A stretch of 6,649 nucleotides of DNA, from NCBI GenBank assembly GCA_030588285.1, contig JAUUYK010000056.1, forward strand, positions 1-6,649. The letters run 5' to 3'. Numbering within the stretch: position 1 is the first letter of the stretch; every line of letters starts with the position of its first letter. Under the pieces are notes generated by a model. It saw nothing but the letters and a program-made list of their open reading frames with translations. It ran no database searches and had not been told where the DNA came from. The DNA is from Kiritimatiellales bacterium (GTDB lineage Bacteria; Verrucomicrobiota; Kiritimatiellia; Kiritimatiellales; Pontiellaceae). This document shows positions 1 through 6,462 of this stretch, in pieces. The translations under genes and the position numbers were made by a program.

Positions 1-1029
1 GAATCCAAGTTTATGGAGTTGAGCGATGGAACAAAGCTTGATTTGGGTGTCGAGTGGAAAAGTCTCGGGCTGGATGAGAATGGTGAAGGAGGATTTTCTG
101 CTTCAGTTGGTGCTTCGCAACAGACGTATGCTGATGGACGTCAGGTTTCAGATTTAGGGCCAGCCGCTGTAATTTCTAAGTTTTCAGAACATATGTTTAC
201 GAGTGTATTGGATGTCGATCAGTTTAACGTGGTGTTGAATGCTCTCGAATCGGAACGCGGTGTGAACGTGGTCTCAAATCCGAAACTGATTGTGGCGAAT
301 GAGGAACACGCCAGCATCTCAATTGTCCGTAAAGAGCCTAACCTTAAGCAGGATCGTCAGCAATCGGCTACGGATGGCGCATTGGATACTGTAACATTCA
401 CGCTCGATCCGGATATGCCATTTTTTGAGTATGGTATTCGACTGGATGTAACGCCATCCATCAATACCTCGAGTAATATCACGATTAATATCAAGCCTTC
501 TCTGACCCGTAAATTTGGTGACAAAGAAGCCGGTGAAGATAATAGCTACCCTATTATTGATGAGAAGACCGTTGAAACTGTTTTCAATCTAGCCAGCGGG
601 CAAACGGCTGCGATTGGCGGACTAACCGAGGTTATAGATAGCATAAAAGAACGGAAAGTTCCTCTGCTTGGTAGCATCCCGTTCTTGGGCCGTTTGTTCT
701 CCTGGAAGCAGATTGCTTCTGATCAGACTGAAACGATCATCTTCGTAACCGTAGGGTTGGCCAATACGCAAGAAATTACATTGGATGGAAGTTTGCCAGA
801 AAGTTCTGAATTGGCTCGCAGGCGGATGATTAAAGATGCGAACAGTGAAAAACTACACAAATCAGGTCGTGAAATTTATAAGGCTGAAGAAGCCGACAAG
901 CTTGAAGACATGGAAAAGTCGATGAAGCAGAAGGAGGATGAGCGCGTGGAGCGTCGGGTGCAGGCTTTTCTGAAAGAACAGGCCGCAAAAGAAGCGCTTG
1001 AATCTACCGAAATGACGTCCAATAACTAA
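1..1029 (+). CDS. Secretin (type IV pilus / type II secretion outer-membrane channel), C-terminal part, 5' truncated
   Basis: The reading frame is open from base 1, so the N-terminal domains lie outside the window; 342 residues and the stop are visible. It begins with the strand that opens the secretin beta-domain (ESKFMELSDGTKLDLGVEW, residues 1-19). It continues with the 'VSNPKLIVANEEHASI' segment (about 91-106) and 'GIRLDVTPSIN' (about 145-155). The family signature VPLLGSIPFLGRLF follows at about 220-233, then 'ETIIFVTVGL'. Secretins form the multimeric outer-membrane pore through which pili or secreted proteins pass. After the beta-domain there is a tail of about 75 residues, very rich in Lys, Glu and Arg and probably helical. 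The protein resembles the pilus-type secretins of Verrucomicrobiota, but that is only an impression, and PilQ and GspD cannot be separated from this fragment. A secretin is certain; the exact system is not. Confidence 0.93.
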   Translation, partial: ESKFMELSDGTKLDLGVEWKSLGLDENGEGGFSASVGASQQTYADGRQVSDLGPAAVISKFSEHMFTSVLDVDQFNVVLNALESERGVNVVSNPKLIVANEEHASISIVRKEPNLKQDRQQSATDGALDTVTFTLDPDMPFFEYGIRLDVTPSINTSSNITINIKPSLTRKFGDKEAGEDNSYPIIDEKTVETVFNLASGQTAAIGGLTEVIDSIKERKVPLLGSIPFLGRLFSWKQIASDQTETIIFVTVGLANTQEITLDGSLPESSELARRRMIKDANSEKLHKSGREIYKAEEADKLEDMEKSMKQKEDERVERRVQAFLKEQAAKEALESTEMTSNN

Positions 1030-1105
1030 GGTTTAAAATAGTGCCGCGACTTCATTTATGGGGTCGGGGCAGGTATGGGGATCGATTTGTAATCTGTACT
1101 GGATA

Positions 1106-1240
1106 GTTCCTCTATAAAATAGAGAACCAAAAGTAGAAAACAGTTCCTACCATTCAGGCGTTGTAGAGGGGAGTTTCTCTTGTAGCAATGGTGGGAAATC
1201 TTCTGAAAGGGCCCAGTGAAAGCTGGGGCCTTTTTGTTTT
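1106..1240 (+). ncRNA. Candidate structured RNA: three consecutive hairpins ending in a terminator
   Basis: Three hairpins follow one another on the plus strand. H1 (1106-1127) pairs GTTCCTCTAT with ATAGAGAAC, with one bulged C and a loop of three A. H2 is an 11-bp stem with one G-U pair, 1144-1154 with 1187-1197, enclosing a smaller hairpin (1169-1173 with 1177-1181). H3 (1206-1233) is the terminator. The H1 5' arm (1107-1114) can alternatively pair over 8 bp with 1164-1171 inside H2. No ORF explains this structure. It may be an independent small RNA or simply the folded 3' UTR of the secretin mRNA. I checked by eye for 4.5S, RNase P and tmRNA signature sequences and saw none; a 6S-like RNA is not excluded. 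The 5' end is not defined. Confidence 0.35.
1206..1240 (+). terminator. Rho-independent terminator downstream of the secretin gene
   Basis: The arm AAAGGGCCCAG (1206-1216) pairs with CTGGGGCCTTT (1223-1233), an 11-bp stem with a single G-G mismatch and a 6-base loop. It is followed by a T-rich run (TTTTTGTTTT, 1231-1240). The T tract is on the plus strand, so it ends transcripts coming from the secretin gene or from the RNA candidate just upstream. The opposite orientation has only three T residues after the stem and is unlikely to work. Confidence 0.82.
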
Positions 1241-1633
1241 CCTAGCAAGGCGGGTAAATTCAGTTGCGTGAAAATAAGCGGCAACACTCCGTCTGAGGGC
1301 GGGGAATCGGAATTGCGGTGTTGAGAACGGAGGAGAGCGGATATAACGATGCCAATCGCGGGGTAGAATTTTATTGGGTGCGTATGTTTGTTTTTCAATA
1401 AACGGGTATGGCCGAGGTTTTTTCTCTCGGGGGATGCGGTGGACTTGGCGGTCTTGTAGAGGCAAATTTTTGATTTGTATGTTTTGCATCGCCGTAGATT
1501 TTTCATGCGAGATATTTTTCGGATTATTTTTTTGAGAATTTAAAGAAGTCGATGTTGTTTAGGGCTAGGCAATGCCGGGGAAATATTGTTTATTTGCTGA
1601 AGTTGTAAAATTTTCAAACAGGAGAAGGTGACT
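1241..1633 (+). other. Long non-coding region upstream of accB
   Basis: About 390 bases separate the terminator from accB. I see no protein gene with a ribosome-binding site in any frame. The stretch becomes T-rich towards 1504-1560, and several T-rich hexamers could form part of a promoter, but no -35/-10 pair with a normal 16-18 base spacer stands out. The accBC promoter, and possibly a long leader, must lie here because a terminator closes the upstream unit. The only clear signal is the ribosome-binding site GGAGAAGG (1621-1628). Confidence 0.5.
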
Positions 1634-2083
1634 ATGGAAATTAAGGATATCAAACGTATTGTCGAGCTGATGAAGTCGAACGACTTGACCGAGTTTTCGA
1701 TGAAAGACGAAGAATTTGAGTTGGCGCTAAAACGCGGAAGTAATGAACCCCAAGTGGTATATGCAGCTCCGGTTGTTGCGCCTGCTGTTGCACCAACTGC
1801 CGTGGCACCGGCTGTCGTTGCGCCGGCGGATGAAGATGATGGGTTGATTGAAATCCCGTCTCCAATTGTTGGAACATTTTATCAGAAACCTGCGCCGGAT
1901 GCGGAAAATTTTGCGGTGGTCGGCAAGGAGGTTTCGGAAGACACGGTGGTTTGCATTATTGAAGCGATGAAAGTTATGAACGAAATTAAGGCCGACGTGA
2001 AGGGCGTCATTAAAAAGATTCTCGTTGATGATGCTTCGCCGGTCCAATACGGACAGCCACTCTTCCTCGTTGAACCGAAATAA
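1634..2083 (+). CDS. accB: Biotin carboxyl carrier protein of acetyl-CoA carboxylase (AccB)
   Basis: AccB carries biotin on a swinging domain between biotin carboxylase (AccC) and the carboxyltransferase, in the first step of fatty-acid synthesis in the cytoplasm. The 149-residue protein has the usual layout. An N-terminal helical region (1-36) is followed by an Ala/Pro/Val-rich linker (about 41-66), then the biotinyl domain (about 72-149). The biotinylation motif EAMKVMNE places the modified lysine at Lys113. The 'thumb' typical of bacterial AccB is present (around KPAPDAEN, 85-92), separating it from other biotinyl domains. I chose ATG 1634 because GGAGAAGG (1621-1628) lies 5 bases upstream; an in-frame GTG at 1628 overlaps that site and is unlikely. 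accC follows after 11 bases. Confidence 0.97.
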   Translation: MEIKDIKRIVELMKSNDLTEFSMKDEEFELALKRGSNEPQVVYAAPVVAPAVAPTAVAPAVVAPADEDDGLIEIPSPIVGTFYQKPAPDAENFAVVGKEVSEDTVVCIIEAMKVMNEIKADVKGVIKKILVDDASPVQYGQPLFLVEPK

Positions 2084-2094
2084 GGGAGTCGCCC

Positions 2095-3459
2095 ATGTTT
2101 AAAAAGGTTTTAATTGCCAATCGTGGCGAAATTGCTCTGCGTATTATTCGAGCTTGTAAGGAATTGGGTATTGCTTCGGTTGCGGTCTACTCTGATGTTG
2201 ACGCGGACTCGCTGCATGTTCAAATGGCCGATGAGGCCATTTGCATCGGGCCTGCAGCGGCGAGTGAAAGCTACCTAAAAATTACCAATATCATTAGTGC
2301 TGCAGAAGTCGCGGATGTGGATGCTATTCATCCGGGGTACGGGTTTCTCGCTGAAAATGCTCACTTTGCGGAAATTTGCGCGAATTGCAACATCACCTTC
2401 ATCGGCCCTTCGCCGGATTGCATTCGGAATATGGGCGATAAGGCCATTGCCCGCGATACGATGAAAGCTGCCGGCGTGCCGATTACTCCTGGCTCAGATG
2501 GAATTTTGCCGACGTCTGATGATGCCCTTGCTCTGGCGCGGAAAATGGGCTATCCCGTGTTGCTTAAGGCGGTGGCCGGAGGCGGCGGAAAAGGTATGCG
2601 CGTGGCGCGTAACGACGTTAGTTTAGTTCAGGGATTCATGGCGGCTGCGGCCGAAGGCGCAAATAACTTTGGTAATCCCGATTTGTTCATGGAAAAATAT
2701 ATTGAGTCTGCTCGGCATGTTGAGGTGCAGATTATCGGGGATAAACATGGGAATGTTTGCCACCTCGGTGAACGCGATTGCTCCATTCAGCGTCGCCATC
2801 AAAAACTGGTGGAAGAGGCTCCGTGCCCAACCCTTTCCGATGAAGAGCGTAAAGCTCTCGGTGATGCCGCCGTCCGGGCGGCTAAGGCGGTCGACTATGA
2901 TAGCGCCGGCACGCTTGAATTTCTCTATGATGAAACGGCAAAGCAGTTTTACTTCATGGAAATGAATACCCGTATTCAGGTGGAGCATACGGTTTCCGAA
3001 GAGGTGAGCGGGATTGATTTAATGAAAGAGCAGATTCGTGTGGCCGCAGGTGAAAAGTTGTCCTTTACACAGGATGAAGTTGTGATTTCTGGCCATGCCA
3101 TTGAGTATCGGGTGAATGCTGAAGATCCTTACAATAATTTTACCCCGTCTCCGGGGCCTGTGGAAGCCGTTCATTTTCCAGGCGGCCCCGGCATTCGTAT
3201 TGATTCGCATGTGTATTCTGGTTATACGATTTCACCGTATTACGACAGTATGATCGGAAAGATTATTGCTGTAGGAAAAGATCGGGATGAAGCATTGATG
3301 CGTATGCGACGGGCACTCGAGGAGTTTACTATCAACGGACCACACACTTCGGTTCCGCTGGGAGAAGCCCTGTTGGTTGATGGGCGGTTTGTGGAAGGCA
3401 CGTATAACACGGCCTATCTTGAAAAATTCATGCAGGAATCATTTCTGATTTCAAAATAA
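2095..3459 (+). CDS. accC: Biotin carboxylase subunit of acetyl-CoA carboxylase (AccC)
   Basis: AccC uses ATP and bicarbonate to carboxylate the biotin on AccB. The 454-residue length is normal for the stand-alone bacterial subunit. Domains in order are the N-terminal biotin-carboxylase domain (MFKKVLIANRGEIALRIIRA, 1-20; HPGYGFLAEN, 79-88), the ATP-grasp domain and the C-terminal domain. Key residues are in place: Lys116, Lys158, the glycine-rich ATP loop GGGGKGMR (162-169), RRHQK with Lys237, Glu275, and MEMNTRIQVEH with Glu289, Asn291, Arg293 and Glu297. Arg339 is in EYRVNAEDP. All correspond to known catalytic or ATP-binding positions of the E. coli enzyme. GGGAG (2084-2088) lies 6 bases before the ATG. 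It follows accB directly and is followed by an Asp23-family gene. No carboxyltransferase genes (accA, accD) are in the window. Confidence 0.98.
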   Translation: MFKKVLIANRGEIALRIIRACKELGIASVAVYSDVDADSLHVQMADEAICIGPAAASESYLKITNIISAAEVADVDAIHPGYGFLAENAHFAEICANCNITFIGPSPDCIRNMGDKAIARDTMKAAGVPITPGSDGILPTSDDALALARKMGYPVLLKAVAGGGGKGMRVARNDVSLVQGFMAAAAEGANNFGNPDLFMEKYIESARHVEVQIIGDKHGNVCHLGERDCSIQRRHQKLVEEAPCPTLSDEERKALGDAAVRAAKAVDYDSAGTLEFLYDETAKQFYFMEMNTRIQVEHTVSEEVSGIDLMKEQIRVAAGEKLSFTQDEVVISGHAIEYRVNAEDPYNNFTPSPGPVEAVHFPGGPGIRIDSHVYSGYTISPYYDSMIGKIIAVGKDRDEALMRMRRALEEFTINGPHTSVPLGEALLVDGRFVEGTYNTAYLEKFMQESFLISK

Positions 3460-3476
3460 GTACAAGGAGTATGGCT

Positions 3477-3899
3477 ATGGAACATCAAGTAGGAAATGCA
3501 GTGGCAGATACGCAGGATTTCGCGGTGGCCGAGACCTCCGGTTCCCAGTATGGACAGATCAGCATCAACAATAACGTCGTGGCAATTATTGCGCACGAAA
3601 CCGCAAAAAATGTTCCGGGTGTTGTGGAGTTGCACGGATCGCTCGCAGATGATCTTGCCGGAATCATAGGCAAAAAATCAAAAGACAAAGGCATTCGGAT
3701 TGAGAACGAAAGTGAAGAATTGCTTACGATCGACCTTATGGTTGTCTTGGAGTATGGCATCAATATTCCTGATATTTGTGTTCAACTTCAGGCGGCGGTG
3801 AAAGAAGCCGTTGAAAATATGACGGGCCAGAAAGTTTATGCGGTTAACGTGATTGTTCAGGGCATTCGGAATGTAAGTGAAAAGAAAGCTGGAGCATAG
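3477..3899 (+). CDS. Asp23/Gls24 family (DUF322) protein, YqhY-like
   Basis: This is a small soluble protein of 140 residues. The Asp23/Gls24 domain spans about 26-132: GQISINNNVVAIIAHETAKN, the 'VPGVVELHG' segment, then 'LTIDLMVVLEYGINIPDICVQLQ' and 'VYAVNVIVQGI'. No catalytic motif, signal peptide or membrane segment is seen. Family members are abundant cytoplasmic proteins; Staphylococcus Asp23 sits at the membrane through AmaP. Bacillus YqhY is encoded directly after accBC, and its loss selects mutations in acetyl-CoA carboxylase genes. The same position here makes a YqhY-type role connected with acetyl-CoA carboxylase the best guess, which is inference. I chose ATG 3477 because AAGGAG (3464-3469) is 7 bases upstream; the ATG at 3471 is only 1 base from that site. 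The next gene starts 3 bases after the stop. Confidence 0.9.
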   Translation: MEHQVGNAVADTQDFAVAETSGSQYGQISINNNVVAIIAHETAKNVPGVVELHGSLADDLAGIIGKKSKDKGIRIENESEELLTIDLMVVLEYGINIPDICVQLQAAVKEAVENMTGQKVYAVNVIVQGIRNVSEKKAGA

Positions 3900-3902
3900 A
3901 TC

Positions 3903-4451
3903 ATGACAAAGCGCTCGGGAAGTCTTGGTAATACGGTAACAACACTCTTACTCCTTTTGATTGGGGGCGGGCTGATTTATGGAAATACCATGAATCGGGA
4001 GGTGGGTCAGGGTATTTCCGATGCGTTGGAAATTCCGATCGTCAGCATTGGCCTGGGCGTAATTCTAATTCTTTCCGTGGTTCTGCATTGGGTTAGTGGT
4101 TTTGGCCAAAAGAAAAGTAACTATATTAAATTTGATTCGGATGAAGGAAGTGTGGGGATCAGTACGAAAGCCATTCAGGACTTTATTGAGCGAGTCGGTA
4201 AAGAATTTGCGGCAATCAAGAGCATTAAAAGTACGCTGCATAAAAATAAAAATACGTTGGATATTGCCATCAACGTGAAGGTGCTTTCTGGAAACAAGAT
4301 TCCTGAACTATCGCAAGTATTGCAGCAACGTGTGCGCGAAAGTGTACGTGAATCGCTTGGGCTCGAAGAGATCGGGGATATTACGATCCATGTGCAGGAA
4401 ATTATCGGTGCCCCCGCTCATAAAATTGCAGGTGATGCTGAAGACGAATAG
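3903..4451 (+). CDS. amaP-like: AmaP-like membrane anchor protein (alkaline shock response membrane anchor family)
   Basis: The 182-residue protein has two hydrophobic helices, about 11-27 (TVTTLLLLLIGGGLIYG) and 43-64 (EIPIVSIGLGVILILSVVLHWV). A soluble domain of about 120 residues (74-168) with Asp23-like character follows: 'GSVGISTKAIQDFIERV' early on, then 'TLDIAINVKVLSGNKIPELSQ' and 'GDITIHVQEI' near the end. This two-helix plus Asp23-like layout is that of AmaP, which anchors Asp23 to the membrane in Staphylococcus aureus. The Asp23-family gene immediately upstream is the expected partner. Its ribosome-binding site is probably GGAG (3891-3894) inside the end of that gene, 8 bases from ATG 3903, suggesting coupled translation. 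Partner binding is inferred from family and position, not shown by the sequence. Confidence 0.82.
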   Translation: MTKRSGSLGNTVTTLLLLLIGGGLIYGNTMNREVGQGISDALEIPIVSIGLGVILILSVVLHWVSGFGQKKSNYIKFDSDEGSVGISTKAIQDFIERVGKEFAAIKSIKSTLHKNKNTLDIAINVKVLSGNKIPELSQVLQQRVRESVRESLGLEEIGDITIHVQEIIGAPAHKIAGDAEDE

Positions 4452-4472
4452 CTCTTCGCATGAGGACTTTCC

Positions 4473-5039
4473 ATGGATTTACAAAAAATACAGGCTGAGG
4501 CACGTACTGTTTCGGACCAGATTTTCACTGAACTAGTTTCAACCGTCGAAATAATTGCTCAGGAAATGGTTGAATGTCTTAAAGCGGGTGGAAAAGTGAT
4601 GGCATGCGGTAATGGTGGAAGTGCCTCTGATGCCCAGCACTTTGCTGGCGAGTTAGTGAATCGCTTTTTGATGAACCGTCGCCCGTATGCCGGATTGGCG
4701 CTGAATGCAGATGTTGCTGTGCTGACTTCGATCGGTAACGACTTTTCATTTGATGAAATCTATGAAAAACAGGTGCAAGGCCTCGGTCGCTCCGGCGATA
4801 TGCTGGTTGGTTTCTCAACCTCCGGGAATTCAGAAAATATTCTCCGCGCTTTTCGTGCCGCCACGGATGCTGGGATTAAAACCGTGGCATTTACGGGGGG
4901 CACCGGTGGAAAATTGTTGGCATTGGCTGATTTAACACTTTCGATCTCCTGTTCGTCGCATACGCCGCGGATTCAAGAAGGTCATGAAACGATGATGCAT
5001 CTGATCTGTGAGCGTGTTGAAGAATTAATGGAAGCCTAG
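4473..5039 (+). CDS. gmhA: Sedoheptulose-7-phosphate (phosphoheptose) isomerase, SIS-domain protein GmhA
   Basis: GmhA converts sedoheptulose 7-phosphate to D-glycero-D-manno-heptose 7-phosphate, the first step towards ADP-heptose for LPS core or other heptose glycans, in the cytoplasm. The 188 residues cover one SIS domain of normal length. Visible motifs are CGNGGSASDAQHFAGELVNRF (45-65), TSIGNDFSFDEIYEKQV (85-101), the phosphate-binding FSTSGNSENI (114-123), and RIQEGHETMMHLICE (166-180). The residues matching the E. coli zinc and catalytic positions are present: His56, Glu60, Gln168 and His176. This argues against the related non-enzymatic DiaA. GAGG (4462-4465) is 7 bases before the ATG. 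It sits 21 bases after the AmaP-like gene with no terminator between. No other ADP-heptose pathway gene is in view. Confidence 0.93.
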   Translation: MDLQKIQAEARTVSDQIFTELVSTVEIIAQEMVECLKAGGKVMACGNGGSASDAQHFAGELVNRFLMNRRPYAGLALNADVAVLTSIGNDFSFDEIYEKQVQGLGRSGDMLVGFSTSGNSENILRAFRAATDAGIKTVAFTGGTGGKLLALADLTLSISCSSHTPRIQEGHETMMHLICERVEELMEA

Positions 5040-5042
5040 TTG

Positions 5043-5828
5043 GTGAAGGGCATGCGAAGATCGGTGGTTGGGCAATTCACGCCTTTCGCTGGGGCGGTCA
5101 TCTTGATTTTATTGGGTCTGACCGGTTGCATGAGTTTGTCAGAAAATAAGCCGCCTGGCGCATGGCATGATGCATATCAACCGATCGATGACCCGGCTTC
5201 GTTTGCTTTCGTTTCCAATGGCCTTGCACGAGCGACTGCCGAGTTTGGTGAACCGACGATTCCTGTTAAGCAGGTGCTGTTACGCCGGTCCCGAAGAACG
5301 AAGGAAGCGCGCCGTTATCGAATCGCCGAGGATTTTTCACTAACTCAATGTGTAGATTCAACGAGTGGGTTGTTTGTGATCTATATTGGAGTCGATCCCG
5401 ATCATCGGAACTATTATGCCTTGCTCGGCCATGAATGTGCCCACCTGATTAATCCCAAAATTACCGATTGGTACATGGAGGGCATTGCCACTGTATTTTC
5501 TGAAGAATTTTGTGAGTCGATAAATGTAGACTGGGGGAATTGGCGGCGGAACTTCATGCGTTCTCGGCGTGATGCCTATGCGCTTTCGTATCAAATGATG
5601 CAGGAACTGAAAGATATTTTTCCCGTTGAATATCCCGCGTTATTGCAGAATCCTCTTTCCAATGAGAAGGGCGGGGCGTGGTTGCGTATTGATATTGATT
5701 CTTGGCTCGATTCATTGCCAGAAGGTCGGCTGCCGGAAGCATTAGGCATTATTGAACCGCACTGTTCTATTTTACAAAAAAAAACCAATGAGCAATATAC
5801 CTTTAAAATTCCCGAAGCATTGCAGTAG
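5043..5828 (+). CDS. Putative lipoprotein zinc metalloprotease (HExxH...E, gluzincin-like), uncharacterised
   Basis: I do not recognise a named family. The N-terminus has basic residues, a hydrophobic core (about 16-28) and a lipobox LTGC (Cys29), so it is probably a lipoprotein. The central part has LLGHECAHLINP, a HExxH zinc motif (His130, Glu131, His134), followed by DWYMEGIATVFSEEF, which puts a likely third ligand at Glu146. HExxH plus a downstream E-G-x-A motif is characteristic of gluzincin-type peptidases, so cell-envelope proteolysis is the inferred role; substrate unknown. The start is uncertain. GTG 5043 has GGAAG (5030-5034) 8 bases upstream; TTG 5040 and ATG 5052 are possible, the latter crowded by GAAGGG. 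Only 3 bases separate it from the gmhA stop, suggesting translational coupling. A run of nine A (5776-5784) lies near the 3' end. Confidence 0.72.
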   Translation: MKGMRRSVVGQFTPFAGAVILILLGLTGCMSLSENKPPGAWHDAYQPIDDPASFAFVSNGLARATAEFGEPTIPVKQVLLRRSRRTKEARRYRIAEDFSLTQCVDSTSGLFVIYIGVDPDHRNYYALLGHECAHLINPKITDWYMEGIATVFSEEFCESINVDWGNWRRNFMRSRRDAYALSYQMMQELKDIFPVEYPALLQNPLSNEKGGAWLRIDIDSWLDSLPEGRLPEALGIIEPHCSILQKKTNEQYTFKIPEALQ

Positions 5829-5851
5829 AGGCTCGGAATATATTTGAATGG

Positions 5852-5882
5852 AACCTGCAATTTCCAATTGAAATTGCAGGTT
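5852..5882. terminator. Perfect 13-bp stem-loop in the convergent intergenic region
   Basis: AACCTGCAATTTC (5852-5864) pairs perfectly with GAAATTGCAGGTT (5870-5882) around a 5-base loop, 23 bases after the lipoprotein stop. It lies between two convergent genes, where a bidirectional terminator is expected, and closes the accB-to-lipoprotein operon. There is no run of T after the stem on either strand, so it is not a textbook intrinsic terminator. It could instead be an RNA 3'-end stabilising structure or a Rho-assisted end. Confidence 0.5.
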
Positions 5883-5909
5883 AAATGCAGGCTTCTTTCG
5901 TTCTGTTGG

Positions 5910-5934
5910 GATTATTAAAGGGAGTGCCCCTCCC
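5910..5934 (-). terminator. Weak candidate terminator for the minus-strand beta-barrel gene
   Basis: Read on the minus strand, GGGAG pairs with CTCCC (5-bp stem, 5930-5934 with 5920-5924, loop GGGCA), followed by TTTAATAAT. It begins 22 bases after the minus-strand stop codon. The stem is short and the T tract is interrupted, so the call rests mainly on position. Confidence 0.35.
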
Positions 5935-5955
5935 GATCTCTATTGTCCCGTTATA

Positions 5956-6432
5956 CTACCATTTGACCAATAGACCCAGGTTGAGCGAGGTGCCGTCAAA
6001 ATAGCTTCCTTCAACGTCGTTCCATCGAATCTCAGCCATGGCGCCCACCAGCAAAAAAGTAGCTTCTACCCCAATCTGACCAAAATAGCCGGTCGTGTTG
6101 GTGTCTAGGCTCGGGGTATCTGACTGGGTAATGTTATAGCTCGCACCGATGCCCGCATAAGGGGAAATCATAAATGGGAGACGAAGATTGAGCGAGAAAT
6201 CGAGTGGAATGATATCGGTCTTGGTGTCATCAAATGTCACGTAACCTCCTCGACCTTCAATCGCGCCAAAACCTAAGATAGTTTTTTTAAGGCGCAGTCC
6301 GGCACCTTTTCCTGGATCTTCGCCATCCCAATAGGTTCCGTAGGCGGTTACACTCGTGTCGGCAATGGATGTGCTCGTCAAGAAACCGGCGCTTAATAAA
6401 ACGGCGAATAGTGCAAGAGTCTTTTTAGTCAT
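5956..6432 (-). CDS. Small outer-membrane beta-barrel-like protein with signal peptide
   Basis: This 158-residue protein has a Sec signal peptide: n-region MTKK, hydrophobic core TLALFAVLLSAGFL, and likely cleavage after Ala24 (SIA/DT). The mature part of about 134 residues shows alternating polar and hydrophobic stretches and Gly/aromatic-rich turns, for example 'GAGLRLKKTILGFGAIEGRGGYVTF', 'PYAGIGASYN' and 'GYFGQIGVEATFLL'. It ends in LNLGLLVKW; a C-terminal strand finishing in an aromatic residue is the usual outer-membrane insertion signal. The size suits an eight-stranded barrel of the OmpX/OmpA type, which is inference; I do not recognise a specific family. The start is supported by GAGG 7 bases upstream on the minus strand (6440-6443). 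It is transcribed towards the acc operon and appears monocistronic in this window. Confidence 0.75.
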   Translation of the reverse strand: MTKKTLALFAVLLSAGFLTSTSIADTSVTAYGTYWDGEDPGKGAGLRLKKTILGFGAIEGRGGYVTFDDTKTDIIPLDFSLNLRLPFMISPYAGIGASYNITQSDTPSLDTNTTGYFGQIGVEATFLLVGAMAEIRWNDVEGSYFDGTSLNLGLLVKW

Positions 6433-6462
6433 AGCTGATCCTCATGGGGTTAATTACCTTGG

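Noticed and set aside
1087..1118. Promoter from TTGTAA (1087-1092) and TATAAA (1113-1118) driving the RNA candidate
   Set aside because: The 20-base spacer is too long for a normal sigma-70 promoter, and the -10 box is also part of hairpin H1. It is kept only as a possibility.
1408..1473. A 21-codon plus-strand ORF (begins MAEVFSLGGCGG)
   Set aside because: No ribosome-binding site is present and it is too short and glycine-rich to support without conservation evidence.
1147..1506. Two overlapping minus-strand ORFs (119 and 111 codons) between the secretin gene and accB
   Set aside because: They overlap in different frames, lack a ribosome-binding site, run antisense through the hairpins and terminator, and have a composition unlike a folded protein. 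They look like chance open frames.
1628..1633. GTG at 1628 as the accB start
   Set aside because: It lies inside the ribosome-binding site for ATG 1634, which gives the typical AccB N-terminus.
2623..2988. Antisense ORF of 121 codons inside accC
   Set aside because: It is fully contained in a highly conserved enzyme gene on the other strand, with no independent signal.
3471..3476. ATG at 3471 as the Asp23-family start
   Set aside because: It is only 1 base after AAGGAG; ATG 3477 has normal spacing.
1634..5828. Search for signs of a mobile element, phage, CRISPR or defence system
   Set aside because: No transposase, integrase, direct-repeat array, attachment site or defence gene is seen; the genes are core metabolic and envelope functions.
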